A stretch of DNA of 64,000 nucleotides from a virus: positions 1-64,000 of IMG/VR virus record IMGVR_UViG_3300050821_013777, one strand, 5' to 3'. The notes beneath the pieces were generated by a model, which did no database searches, had not been told where the DNA came from, and worked only from the letters and a program-made list of their open reading frames with translations. Shown here piece after piece: positions 7,560 to 16,053 of this stretch. The translations under genes were made by a program, and so were the position numbers. Each line of letters begins with the position of its first letter. Within the stretch, counting starts at the first letter, position 1.

Positions 7560-7936
7560 GGCAGCACAGTCTCGATTGCAGTTTCGGGGCCAGCCAGGTA
7601 CATGACGGCGAGCAGCTCGTCGAGCTTGGCGAGACGTTCGGGCAGGGGCATCGCGCCGAGTTTGATGCACGCGGCGACCCGTTGTGTGGGCGGAAGGTCA
7701 CTCGGAATCAGCCACGCGAGTGCCGGATGGACCCACAGCCACTTGTCGCCTTTGTGGTCGTCGTGCCCGGTCCTCGGCTCGAACCCAGCGGCTCGAACCA
7801 TCTGACGGTACATCTCGATGATCTGCAACGGTACGAGACCCTGCGCGCGAAAGACGCTCGCGTCGAACCCGCGTGGGTTGCCGCAGTTGCAGTACCACGC
7901 AGGGCCGGTCTTCTCGCGATACGCGCCGGGCTTCAC
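7556..7936 (-). CDS. unknown protein with CxC motif
   Basis: 126 residues. WYCNCGNP near the N-terminus is followed by a helical domain of Met/Leu/Ala character. It lies between the VWA module and the small-protein operon, with overlaps at both ends. Function unknown. Confidence 0.55.
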   Translation of the reverse strand: MKPGAYREKTGPAWYCNCGNPRGFDASVFRAQGLVPLQIIEMYRQMVRAAGFEPRTGHDDHKGDKWLWVHPALAWLIPSDLPPTQRVAACIKLGAMPLPERLAKLDELLAVMYLAGPETAIETVLP

Positions 7937-8418
7937 ACCTCACCTCGCAGCAGCAGCTCGGCGGTGAGGCTGTCCTGCAGCTCAGAGTCGAGCGCGACCT
8001 CCTGTAGCCGTCCCAGCCTTCGCGCCTCGACTGCCCACGCCGGCACGAACGCGCCGAGCGCGGACTTGTCGACAGAAACACCCGCTGCGAGCATCTCGTC
8101 GAGCGCTATTGACCTGTCGATATCTTCAGGATGGGCGAAGTGCGTGTAGTGCATGCGGTGAAGCTCCATCAGCCTCCTCATGAACGGCTCGGCAGCGAGC
8201 ATGACAGGCACACCCGTGGCCTTGAGACCCCCTTTCTCGATCAGTGTTTCCGCTGCCCTGATGGCAGGGAGGGCGAACGAGAGCTGGTGCTTGATGGACT
8301 GTATCCCAGACCCACCGTGCTCGCGGCTGATGTACGCCATCGCGAACAGCGCGAGGCGCACGTGCCCCCGGTCGAGGGCCTTGTTGATCAGTTCGGGAGC
8401 GCGCGCCGACCGGTTCAC
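7933..8418 (-). CDS. unknown helical protein beside the VWA gene
   Basis: 161 residues, almost entirely helical (LINKALDRGHVRLALFAMAY, RAAETLIEKGGL). The GTG start overlaps the stop of the VWA gene (GTGA), so it is probably the third partner of the MoxR-VWA module. No family recognised. Confidence 0.55.
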   Translation of the reverse strand: MNRSARAPELINKALDRGHVRLALFAMAYISREHGGSGIQSIKHQLSFALPAIRAAETLIEKGGLKATGVPVMLAAEPFMRRLMELHRMHYTHFAHPEDIDRSIALDEMLAAGVSVDKSALGAFVPAWAVEARRLGRLQEVALDSELQDSLTAELLLRGEV

Positions 8419-9773
8419 GCGTCGTCCTCGACCCAGACCACGTCGCCGTAAGGCATCGTGAAGTTCTTGTTGCCTCCAACAATCGCCCAGATGGTATGAA
8501 ACCCCGGCTCGTCCGGCTGGTCGATGTAGCCGTCCGTCACGACCACGCACACCGTGATCTTGTTCTTCAGCTGCGAGACCGCTTCGAGTGCGGGCGCCAT
8601 GGCCGTGCCGCCGCCACCCTTCATCATCGAGCGCGCCTGCCTGATGTTGGCGATCGGCTTGATGCCATGTACCTCGGCGTCGCAGATGCACAGCGTGATG
8701 TTCGAGCCCACGGCCTTGAGCACACCTTGTACCTCTGACAACGCCTCCGCGAGCTGCTCGTCGCCCATGCTGCCGCTCGTATCGATGACACACGCGACCT
8801 CGGGCTGTGGCGCGTGCAGCGCGGGGACGACCGGGCGGCCCACGCCGAAGCCGACACCGGCCTGGCGCCGCGACACCTTCCCCCACGTGAGATCGGCCGA
8901 TCCACTCCGGTAGGCGACAGCGCCGCGGATGACCCGTGCGAGCTTCGTGCGCCACGGGATCTTCGCCGGCTTGAGCATCTCGTCGGCCCAGCGCTCCAGG
9001 CTCGACGGGACGGTTCCGCGCCTCTTCGAGGCATAGTCCTTCACTGCCTCGGCGGTCGCGCGCCGCATGCGCTCCAGCTCGGCCTCAGAGCGCCCCTCGC
9101 CAGGCTTCCCGGTCGGGTCGGGCTCGCCAGGGATCGGGTGCTGCGCACAGCCGCCGCAGTGGCCCCCGGTGACGCCCGCCTGGGGCTGGCCCTTGCCCGG
9201 CGCGCCCTGCCCCTGCCCCGAGCCTTGCCCGCCCTGCGGCTGCTTCGGCTGCTTCTTCTCCCACTCTTCGAGGAGCTTGTAGTACACCTCAGCAGTCAGC
9301 CCCTCGGGGAACTTGAACTGCTCGGGGAAGAGTCCGTCCTTCGGCAGCGCGGCGAACTTGCGCACGTCGGTGTTGATCGCGAGATCCCCTGCCCAGTTCC
9401 ACCGCCGCGCCTTCGAGAACATCTCGTTCGACGGCTCGGGCTTGATGCCGAGAGCTGTGGCGCGGTCGGCGTGCTTGAGCGCGAGGTGCATTGCCTCATG
9501 CACAAGCACGCCGGCCAGCTCGTCGCTCGTGATGCTCGCGACGAACTTCGGGCTCCACCACAAGACCCCGTCCCGGCTGACAGCGAGTGTGGCGGGCATG
9601 CCGAGCGCCTCCATGATCACGTGCTGCTCGGGCGAGATCTCGCGGCGGATGAGCCCGCGCAGGAGCACCCCGAAGTACGGAGCGATCCCGATCGAGTTGC
9701 CGTCCTTCCGCTTGCCGGGATCGACAACGCGAATCATGCCTGCTGCCAACTTGTCTCGGGGACTGAGTGCCAT
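8415..9773 (-). CDS. metallopeptidase-like plus VWA-domain protein
   Basis: 452 residues. The N-terminal domain carries HEAMH (92-96), a zincin-type HExxH motif. A long Gly/Gln/Pro/Lys-rich linker with two Cys pairs follows. The C-terminal domain is a VWA fold with MIDAS elements DTSGSMG, GGGGTAM and VVTDGYID. This is the DUF2201-type layout that is normally encoded next to a MoxR ATPase, as here. Such pairs are thought to act as chaperones or metal-dependent remodelling systems. Whether the HExxH site is catalytic is not known. Confidence 0.75.
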   Translation of the reverse strand: MALSPRDKLAAGMIRVVDPGKRKDGNSIGIAPYFGVLLRGLIRREISPEQHVIMEALGMPATLAVSRDGVLWWSPKFVASITSDELAGVLVHEAMHLALKHADRATALGIKPEPSNEMFSKARRWNWAGDLAINTDVRKFAALPKDGLFPEQFKFPEGLTAEVYYKLLEEWEKKQPKQPQGGQGSGQGQGAPGKGQPQAGVTGGHCGGCAQHPIPGEPDPTGKPGEGRSEAELERMRRATAEAVKDYASKRRGTVPSSLERWADEMLKPAKIPWRTKLARVIRGAVAYRSGSADLTWGKVSRRQAGVGFGVGRPVVPALHAPQPEVACVIDTSGSMGDEQLAEALSEVQGVLKAVGSNITLCICDAEVHGIKPIANIRQARSMMKGGGGTAMAPALEAVSQLKNKITVCVVVTDGYIDQPDEPGFHTIWAIVGGNKNFTMPYGDVVWVEDDA

Positions 9774-9808
9774 GGTGGTTGCTCCTTAGTGCAATCGTCG
9801 CGCCGGAT

Positions 9809-10972
9809 CTAGAACGTCTCGTTGAGGAGCGGCAGCATCCGGGAGAGCGCCGGCTTGCCGCTCGTGGCGAACTCCTTGGCCCCGATGACGGGCTCCAGCA
9901 CCCGCGCGATGCAGAGGGCGCGCGCCGCAGGGACAGCGATGTCCGCGGTGGTCTTGCTGACCTGGTCGATGAGGCGCCAGCAGTTGGCAGCGCGGGGCCC
10001 GCGGTTGGCGGCCTTCTCGGGGATGACGAGCGACGCGCACGCACTCAAAACCGCGAGCGAGCGATCCGGGCGGCGTTCGTCGTGCGTGAACTTCACCTTG
10101 CCGTCGAGCAGCTCCGCGGGATCGGGCAGGTCGACGTTGTTCTGCCAGACGCGGAACTCGGCCACCCAGCTCTGCCCCACGAAGCCGCCGATCAGCTCAT
10201 CGGTGTCGATCTCGTTGAGGCCGTGCACACGAGCCGACGTGAGCGCAGTGGCGGCATACTCGACCGAGCGCCGCGAGGGCCATGCCATCGACGCCTGCGC
10301 GCTGGCCTTCTCGGGACGCTTGTGGAGCAGCTCGGGGCGGCGGAAGATGAAGCCGCCGATGAGGCCGCGGGAGTGCGCCTCCGCGGCGGGCCACGCTGCC
10401 ATCACGCGAGCCTCCTCGGCTTCGGGATTGGGCGCGCTGGTGGACGTCGTGTCGGAGCCGAAGCCGCCAAGCAGGCCCTCGACCCAGGACGACGGGTCGA
10501 GCCCTTCGAAGTTGTAGTGCCCGAAGCGGTTGGCGAGCGCCGGAGGGAGGTCCCAGCCACCGGCCGCGTCTCCCGTGCTGTTGGCGGCGCCAATGACCCG
10601 AACGCGCTTGTTGAAGACGAACGAGCCGAGCGTGCGGAGCTGGACGAGGCCGAGCAGCGCGGCCTGCAGGGCGGGCGGGGCCGTGTTGATCTCGTCCACG
10701 AAGAGGATCCCGCCGTTCTCCAGCTGGACTGCCCAATCGGGCGGAGGGTACCGCAGGAAACCGTCAGCGTGCGGTACGGGCACAACTCCGAACTGACCCT
10801 CGCCGCGCTCGCCTGGTGAGATGCGATAGGCGAAGAGGCCAGACGACTTCGACACCGCGCGGACGTTGGACGTCTTGCCGGTGCCGGGCTCTCCATGAAG
10901 GAGACCGGGCAGGCCCCAGTGCCCTTCAGGACTCGGGCAGAAGAAGAGAGCGTGCAAGATTTTCTGGTTCAT
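9809..10972 (-). CDS. MoxR-type AAA+ ATPase
   Basis: 387 residues. Walker A GEPGTGKT (27-34) and Walker B ILFVDEIN (89-95), with the VQLENGGILFVDE context typical of MoxR/CbbQ ATPases. First gene of the operon, before the VWA protein. ATG at 10972 chosen for the AGGAGA Shine-Dalgarno ten bases upstream; an in-frame ATG at 11017 overlaps the promoter. Likely remodels a phage or host complex together with the VWA partner. Confidence 0.8.
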   Translation of the reverse strand: MNQKILHALFFCPSPEGHWGLPGLLHGEPGTGKTSNVRAVSKSSGLFAYRISPGERGEGQFGVVPVPHADGFLRYPPPDWAVQLENGGILFVDEINTAPPALQAALLGLVQLRTLGSFVFNKRVRVIGAANSTGDAAGGWDLPPALANRFGHYNFEGLDPSSWVEGLLGGFGSDTTSTSAPNPEAEEARVMAAWPAAEAHSRGLIGGFIFRRPELLHKRPEKASAQASMAWPSRRSVEYAATALTSARVHGLNEIDTDELIGGFVGQSWVAEFRVWQNNVDLPDPAELLDGKVKFTHDERRPDRSLAVLSACASLVIPEKAANRGPRAANCWRLIDQVSKTTADIAVPAARALCIARVLEPVIGAKEFATSGKPALSRMLPLLNETF

Positions 10973-11012
10973 TGGTCGGGTCTCCTTGGGCAGGTTTCGG
11001 TGACGAGCCAGG

Positions 11013-11021
11013 AACATAGCA
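11013..11021 (-). promoter_or_regulatory. extended -10 promoter of the MoxR operon
   Basis: The minus strand reads TGCTATGTT followed by CCTGGC, the same extended -10 block as at 3560 and 11206. No good -35 is visible at 16-18 bp, so it may need an activator or rely on the TGn extension. Confidence 0.5.
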
Positions 11022-11124
11022 CACGGCGTTCCAACTCCTGTAGCAGCTTTTGGCCTGTGTGAAGCCTCAACCGTATCAAATCCGCCCAGCCTGTGCGGGT
11101 TTACTGGCGCGTTTACGCCACACC

Positions 11125-11140
11125 AGTCACCAGGGTGACT
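11125..11140. promoter_or_regulatory. operator-like inverted repeat 1
   Basis: AGTCACC-AG-GGTGACT, an almost perfect dyad in the divergent region between the MoxR and 11239 operons. A similar 16-mer lies 50 bp away at 11175-11190. Probably a repressor or activator site. Confidence 0.55.
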
Positions 11141-11174
11141 TTGCGCCTCTTTCTATGGAGCCCATTCGCGCGAC

Positions 11175-11190
11175 GGTTACTAGGGTGACC
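11175..11190. promoter_or_regulatory. operator-like repeat 2
   Basis: GGTTACTAGGGTGACC shares 12 of 16 bases with the repeat at 11125. It overlaps the expected -35 region of the rightward promoter with -10 at 11209, so binding would affect that promoter directly. Confidence 0.5.
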
Positions 11191-11205
11191 CGATGGTATC
11201 AATCG

Positions 11206-11214
11206 TGCTATGTT
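11206..11214 (+). promoter_or_regulatory. extended -10 promoter for 11239 operon
   Basis: TGCTATGTT followed by CCTGGC, then a leader with GGAGGAAC before the ATG at 11239. The -35 region coincides with operator-like repeat 2, and no consensus TTGACA is present. Confidence 0.55.
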
Positions 11215-11238
11215 CCTGGCTTCGGAGGAACCCAGCCG

Positions 11239-12147
11239 ATGAAGACCAAGCGAACCGACCCGCACCGCCCTGGAGCCATCATCCCGGCCGACTACGACTG
11301 TTTTGGGTTCTTCGCGTACGGCGGCGCCTACGAGCCACCGTACAACATGGAGCTGCTGACCTCACCTGCTGTGCAGGCTGGCGGCATGGTCAGCATCGAC
11401 CGTGAGAGCGGCGGCTGCCAGGTGTGCGGCGCGAACTACCGCTTCGGCGTGCTGTTCAAGCACACACCCACCGGGCAGTTCATCAAGATGGGCCACGAGT
11501 GCGCGCGGAAGTACGAGATCCTCGCCGACTTCGCCTCGTTCGACGCCGCCTTCGAGGCGCACAAGCGCGCGAACGCCGCTGTCATCCAGGCTGCGAAGAA
11601 CAAGCACGACTTCGAGCGCTACCTCGACAAGCATGAGGGCCTCCGCGAGGCGCTCGCCTGCGGCCACCGCATCACGAACGATCTCGCCGACAAGCTCCGG
11701 CAGTACCGCTCGCTCTCGCCCGCCCAGATCGCGCTCGCGTTCCGGCTCCAGAGCCAGCAGCTCTGCCCGGCGCGCCCCACCGAAGCCAACGTCCCGGCGC
11801 CGCCGGAGGGCCGCCAGAAGATCCGCGGCGTCGTCATCAGCACGAAGACCTTCGAGGGCGACTTCGGCGTCTCCATCAAGATGACCGTCAAGGTCACGAC
11901 CCCTGCCGGTACCTGGCTCTGCTGGGGCACGAAGCCCGCTACGGTCGAGGGGCACAGCTTCAACGAGGGCCCGCTCAAGGGCCGCGAGATCGAGTTCACC
12001 GCGACGCTCAAGAAGGGCCGTGAGGCGCACTTCGCGCTCTTCTCGCGGCCGACCAACGCGAAGTGCGTAGACGCCCAGCTCGAACTGGAGCCCCGCCCCG
12101 GCGTCGCGGGCGTCGTGTGCGAACAGCTGAACGCAGGGCTGCGCTAG
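11239..12147 (+). CDS. zinc-motif protein with OB-like C-terminal domain
   Basis: 302 residues. CQVCGANYRFG and a later MGHECARKYE suggest a zinc site near residues 55-90. The middle is helical and the C-terminal 110 residues are beta-rich (KIRGVVISTKTF, SIKMTVKV, KGREIEFTATLKKG), resembling an OB fold. A nucleic-acid-binding role is plausible but inferred. ATG chosen for the GGAGG site 10 bases upstream. Confidence 0.65.
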   Translation: MKTKRTDPHRPGAIIPADYDCFGFFAYGGAYEPPYNMELLTSPAVQAGGMVSIDRESGGCQVCGANYRFGVLFKHTPTGQFIKMGHECARKYEILADFASFDAAFEAHKRANAAVIQAAKNKHDFERYLDKHEGLREALACGHRITNDLADKLRQYRSLSPAQIALAFRLQSQQLCPARPTEANVPAPPEGRQKIRGVVISTKTFEGDFGVSIKMTVKVTTPAGTWLCWGTKPATVEGHSFNEGPLKGREIEFTATLKKGREAHFALFSRPTNAKCVDAQLELEPRPGVAGVVCEQLNAGLR

Positions 12148-12151
12148 TCCT

Positions 12152-12355
12152 ATGGCAGCACAAACTGAAGGCTGCATGTCGTGCAGGGACGGCCTGCCGT
12201 CCGGTGCATGCTGGAAAAGCCCGCGAACGTGTGGCCACCACTGTGGCGACTTCTGGACGACGGTTTGTTGCTGGTGCCGCTCGACTGCGACCAAGCCAGG
12301 CAACTATACGGTCGACAAGAAGGACAAGAAGCTCGGTGCCGTCGCCCGGCGGTGA
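12152..12355 (+). CDS. cysteine-rich small protein (frame uncertain)
   Basis: 67 residues with many Cys (CMSCRDG, CGHHC, CCWC), perhaps metal-binding. An overlapping frame from 12181 or 12208 to 12429 reads equally well (LLDDGLLLVPLDCDQARQL, HLLDAIDRALARELQQ). Base composition does not separate them, so either or both may be real. Confidence 0.35.
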   Translation: MAAQTEGCMSCRDGLPSGACWKSPRTCGHHCGDFWTTVCCWCRSTATKPGNYTVDKKDKKLGAVARR

Positions 12356-12467
12356 CACTCGGACAGTGGGCGGTGCCTCACTTGCTCGACGCGATCGACA
12401 GAGCGCTGGCACGTGAGCTGCAGCAGTAAAGACCGATACCCCCTCAACCTGTGTGAAGGAGATAGCG

Positions 12468-13376
12468 ATGAAGACCAATCCCGACAACGACCTGATGATT
12501 ACCCCCGAAGCAGCTGGCGTCTGCGGCGCCGTGTCCTACTGGCGCGCGAGCGGCTCCGTGTCGATCGCCACCATGAAGGCAGCGTGGGACGCGGCAGGGC
12601 TCGATGAGAAGCTGTTCCGCAAGGTGCCCGAGCCCGAGACGGCGCTGCGCCGCGCGGTGCTCGACCTCGCCAAGCGGGTGACCGTCAACGACAAGACGGA
12701 GCGGCGCACGCTCATTCGACCCCAGGTGGAGGCATCGACCTGGGCCGTGGTCGAGGAGATCGTGCAGGAAGGCGAGACTCCGACGTACAAGACGTTGGAG
12801 ATCGTTTCCTTCGTCAAGGATCTCGGCCCGCACTTCTTTCCTGCTGATGGGACATCTGCGCAGACGCAGCAGATCGCTGAGACTGTAATGGCGAGGTTCT
12901 CCGCTCAGCAGGGCCTCTTCGCCCCCGAGGACATCACCGGCTGGCTGGTCAGCCTCGCCTACAAGCAGGGTGCTGTCACGCTGCGCGACTCAGGCGGCGT
13001 CTACTTCATTCCGCGCCCGGCGATGGACTTCTGGAACAAGGCCGCCAACGCGATCCAGTCTGTCAGCGACCACAAGGTCTTCCGCATCCCGGCGATGCGC
13101 AACGACGAGGCGGTCGCCGCCATCATCGACGCCGTGACCGCGGAGGCCGAGCAGGAGGCGCAGAAGATCAACGACGAGATCATGGCGGGCCTGGGCGACC
13201 GCGCCATCGAGACCCGCAAGACGCGCATCGCCGAGCTGCTCGCGAAGGTCGGCTCGTACGAGGAGCTGGTCGGGCAGAAGATGAAGATCACTGAGCGGCT
13301 GGAGTCGCTGCAGGCAGCGGTCGCGACGGCGAAGCTGATCGGCTCGGCCCCGGCCGAAGAAGCGGCAACGGCCTAG
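12468..13376 (+). CDS. DUF6744-like phage protein
   Basis: 302 residues. I believe it resembles a phage/plasmid family of unknown function with the pattern IVSFVKDLG, an ITGWLVSLAYKQGAV segment and a helical C-terminus (residues 240-295, coiled coil likely). ATG at 12468 follows GAAGGAG. Expressed with the following small genes. Confidence 0.6.
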   Translation: MKTNPDNDLMITPEAAGVCGAVSYWRASGSVSIATMKAAWDAAGLDEKLFRKVPEPETALRRAVLDLAKRVTVNDKTERRTLIRPQVEASTWAVVEEIVQEGETPTYKTLEIVSFVKDLGPHFFPADGTSAQTQQIAETVMARFSAQQGLFAPEDITGWLVSLAYKQGAVTLRDSGGVYFIPRPAMDFWNKAANAIQSVSDHKVFRIPAMRNDEAVAAIIDAVTAEAEQEAQKINDEIMAGLGDRAIETRKTRIAELLAKVGSYEELVGQKMKITERLESLQAAVATAKLIGSAPAEEAATA

Positions 13377-13378
13377 CT

Positions 13379-13579
13379 GTGAAGATCCTCCGCATCGTGC
13401 TGCACGTGAACAATGGCAAGAGCCCCGACGTGCACGTGCAGCTCGATGCGGTCCTCCCACCCGAGACGCAGTTCCACGACGTCATCTACCTGCCCGAGCC
13501 TCATCTGATCACCGGGCTCCGCTCCCCGCCGAGCGACTACGTCACCGTTCGACCGATCTCTATCCTGAAGGGAACCTGA
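13379..13579 (+). CDS. small beta-rich protein, unknown
   Basis: 66 residues, GTG start, alternating strands (KILRIVLHVNN, DVHVQLDAVLP). It follows the 12468 gene by two bases. Function unknown. Confidence 0.55.
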   Translation: MKILRIVLHVNNGKSPDVHVQLDAVLPPETQFHDVIYLPEPHLITGLRSPPSDYVTVRPISILKGT

Positions 13580-13582
13580 CCC

Positions 13583-14242
13583 ATGAAGATCCAGCACACG
13601 CCCCCGGACGCGACGACGGAGACACTGCGGGCGTACTTCGCTCCTACTAGCGTGTGCCCCACTATCACGTACACGAAGTATGACGATGGCGGGGAGGCGG
13701 GCGGGCTCCTCGTTTACGAGCGCACCTGGCGCAGCAGATCGCTGGTCGCACGACGGAAGGCTGACGGCTCGTGGACGGGTACAAAGGTTGTGCCCAGGAC
13801 CGAGCAGGAGTTCGTGAACACTATCGTAGCGCACAAGGATCGTGAGCTGTCGAGCCTGCCTTTGGAGGTCGTGTCTGCGCTTGACGCTCTATCAAAAGAA
13901 GCTGCGCCAGAAACCACTAACGCAGAGCGAATGCGCGTGAAACGAGCGATTGCCGACGCCAAGCGAAACCCTCGTGCGCGGCCACCCCATGAGGACAAGG
14001 CAGCTGCGTTCCTCAAGGCGTCGTACGGCGATCAGATCGGGAAATTCTGGCAGGTGGAGCCCTTGCCGTTCGACGCGAGCGCGCAGCTCACTGAATGGAC
14101 GGATGCTGAGCTTGTTCGAGCGCTCAAGATGTTCAGAGACATAGCCATACAGAGAAACGCAGCTGGCGTCATTCGTGCATTCGAAAGAGAAATCCTGCGC
14201 CGAGAAGATCTCCGCGAAGCTCGTATCGACCGCAACCTCTGA
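13583..14242 (+). CDS. unknown 219-residue protein
   Basis: The N-terminal 70 residues are beta-rich (GGLLVYERTWRSRSLVARRK) and the rest is helical and charged. Good Shine-Dalgarno (AAGGGAACC) before the ATG. No family recognised. Confidence 0.55.
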   Translation: MKIQHTPPDATTETLRAYFAPTSVCPTITYTKYDDGGEAGGLLVYERTWRSRSLVARRKADGSWTGTKVVPRTEQEFVNTIVAHKDRELSSLPLEVVSALDALSKEAAPETTNAERMRVKRAIADAKRNPRARPPHEDKAAAFLKASYGDQIGKFWQVEPLPFDASAQLTEWTDAELVRALKMFRDIAIQRNAAGVIRAFEREILRREDLREARIDRNL

Positions 14243-14256
14243 AAGGAACCTGACCC

Positions 14257-14496
14257 ATGGACCCCATCATCTCGTTTCTGTGCTCCCCACTCGGCATCGT
14301 GCTGGCCATCATCGCGGCGGCGCTCGCGGGCCGGTTCCTCTGGCACGTCGTGATTTTTGCCCTCGAATTCGCGCTGGTCGCGGCCATCGTCGGCGTGGTC
14401 ATCTACGCGGCCGGCGGCTTCGGCGACATCGTGGAGCGACCAGGCCCTGCACAGCACCAGGCCCCGGTGACGTACCACGCGGCGCGGAGGATCTGA
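14257..14496 (+). CDS. small membrane protein
   Basis: 79 residues with two adjacent transmembrane helices (about residues 10-30 and 33-55) and a polar C-terminal tail. Its stop overlaps the next ATG. Could be holin-like or an envelope protein; no motif decides. Confidence 0.55.
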   Translation: MDPIISFLCSPLGIVLAIIAAALAGRFLWHVVIFALEFALVAAIVGVVIYAAGGFGDIVERPGPAQHQAPVTYHAARRI

Positions 14497-14822
14497 TGGC
14501 ATCCTGCGTTTGTGTTGATCCGAGGTGTCCGTACGCTCGCGGGATCGGCGGGCAGGGCTCGCACCCCGCGCACGATGTCCTGGCGGCGATGGGGCAGGGC
14601 TCGCCTGCGGCGCCACTACACACAGGGCTTGCTGGCTACACGACCGTGAAGACATTCGTGGCGACCCGTCACGAGGCCCGCGAGCAGCTCGGCGAGACGC
14701 TCACAGAGTGGCTCGTGCAGCATCCACAGCTCGAAGTGGTCGCGCAGCAGGTGCTGCAATCGTCAGACTCGACCCACCATTGCACGACAATCGTCCTGTT
14801 CTTGAAGGAGACATCGACATGA
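14496..14822 (+). CDS. unknown small protein
   Basis: 108 residues. N-terminal CVCVDPRCPY cysteine cluster, then an alpha/beta region ending in a strand (HHCTTIVLFLKE). Overlaps both neighbours. Confidence 0.5.
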   Translation: MASCVCVDPRCPYARGIGGQGSHPAHDVLAAMGQGSPAAPLHTGLAGYTTVKTFVATRHEAREQLGETLTEWLVQHPQLEVVAQQVLQSSDSTHHCTTIVLFLKETST

Positions 14823-15292
14823 TCACCGATCACGCATCAATCGAAGAGCTGGGCGTCCAGCTGGCCTTGGTCCAGGGAACGATCCGAATCGCATCCCGCC
14901 ATCAGGGAACCGTCTTCGTCTGCTCGGTTGCCGTTCCGGGCGGCTCTGCGACGATGGCCAACGCATCTCTCGGGAATGCCCTTGCCGCTTCGATCGCGTT
15001 CCTGCGAATGCACGCCCCGAGGCAGATCGAGGCGGTCGCACCTGCCGAGCCCGCCGATGAACCTGTCCGAGCCGACCCGGAGGGTGCGAGGATCGGCCCC
15101 GCGCCACAAAGAAACGGAACTGAAACACACGCCGGCTATCTCATGGCCGTGCACTGTGCCAGCTGCGGGTACGGTGAGGATGAGGGTGAATGCTTCGTTC
15201 AGGGCCAGCCGTGCCCGAACTGCGCTACCGTCGGTCGCAGCTGTGCACGGCCGCCGCACCACGATGAAGACCACGACTTCGAAGGGAGCTAG
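14819..15292 (+). CDS. unknown protein with C-terminal zinc motif
   Basis: 157 residues. The N-terminal domain is alpha/beta (TIRIASRHQGTVFVCSVAV), followed by an acidic Pro/Ala linker and a C-terminal CASCGYGEDEGEC plus CPNC zinc-like cluster. Function unknown. Confidence 0.5.
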   Translation: MITDHASIEELGVQLALVQGTIRIASRHQGTVFVCSVAVPGGSATMANASLGNALAASIAFLRMHAPRQIEAVAPAEPADEPVRADPEGARIGPAPQRNGTETHAGYLMAVHCASCGYGEDEGECFVQGQPCPNCATVGRSCARPPHHDEDHDFEGS

Positions 15293-15294
15293 TC

Positions 15295-15783
15295 ATGAAA
15301 CGCGTACTGTTGTTGCTGGTGCTGTTGTCGACGATGGGATGCGGGTCTGTCGACGCCCGACGTGATGATGCAGGTACCGGCGGGAGCGCCGGCCAGCTCG
15401 ACACAGGTCAGGGCAGCGCGGGCGGGGCGGCGATTGATGCCGGCGCGGATCACGAAGCTATGGGCGGCGCGGGCGGGCAGCAGGTCGACGCCTCGGTCGA
15501 TGCTGGCTGTGTGCCGACATCGTGCACGACGTGCGTGAACGGGGCGCCCGTACCTACCGCAGACGGCACACAGTGTGGCGGCGGACTGTGTGACGGGGTG
15601 CCGAACTTTGTCGGCCAGCGTTCCTGTGTCTCCACGAACTACGCGTGCAAAGCCGGCGCGTGTGTCGCGACGACCGTCAACTGTTGTGCCGAGCTAGGGT
15701 GTGCGAGTGGGCAGGCGGCGTGCACAGGGACATCAGGGCTCGCGCTGACAGCGCCAACGTACTGCAACTCGGTGTGCAGCTAA
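15295..15783 (+). CDS. secreted lipoprotein, myxobacterial type
   Basis: 162 residues. Signal peptide (KRVLLLLVLLSTMGC) with lipid-accepting Cys at about 18. A low-complexity Gly/Ala/Asp stretch (GTGGSAGQ, GGAAIDAGAD) is followed by a Cys-rich C-terminal half. This linker style is common in Polyangia lipoproteins. In a phage it could alter the host surface or block superinfection. Probably host-derived, which hints at the host. Confidence 0.65.
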   Translation: MKRVLLLLVLLSTMGCGSVDARRDDAGTGGSAGQLDTGQGSAGGAAIDAGADHEAMGGAGGQQVDASVDAGCVPTSCTTCVNGAPVPTADGTQCGGGLCDGVPNFVGQRSCVSTNYACKAGACVATTVNCCAELGCASGQAACTGTSGLALTAPTYCNSVCS

Positions 15784-15786
15784 GGA

Positions 15787-16053
15787 ATGAGCCTCGCTGC
15801 CGATCCTGCTGTTCGAGCTGCGCTTCGCGAGATCATCGATGGCGATACGAGTACCATCGCCATCGCGCGGAAGATTCTCGAATACCTCGATGGCGAGTCA
15901 CGGCGCTGCGGCTGCCGACATCTATTTGTCGAGCACGGGCCGAAGACCCGGCGCTGCGACAAGTGCAAATGTCAGCGCAGCCGTGCGGCCAGCTCCACTG
16001 CCGGGCGCGCGTCCTCAAGCCCGTGTCCACGCCCGGCGAGCGTCTCGCGGTAG
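15787..16053 (+). CDS. small zinc-motif protein, 3-prime end overlaps wlbA
   Basis: 88 residues. The first 60 residues look real (helical, then CGCRHLFVEH and CDKCKC, a Cys/His cluster). The last 27 codons run antisense to the end of the convergent gene at 15972 and look like shadow sequence, so a frameshift or an atypical end is possible. Confidence 0.45.
   Translation: MSLAADPAVRAALREIIDGDTSTIAIARKILEYLDGESRRCGCRHLFVEHGPKTRRCDKCKCQRSRAASSTAGRASSSPCPRPASVSR

Noticed and set aside
9809-10972. AAA+ ATPase as a genome-packaging enzyme
   Set aside because: Motif context and the VWA neighbour mark it as MoxR type; packaging ATPases of tailless phages are HerA/FtsK type.
12181-12429. Alternative 82-codon frame over 12152-12355
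   Set aside because: Could be real, but start signals do not favour it; kept as an alternative in the 12152 entry rather than a separate gene.
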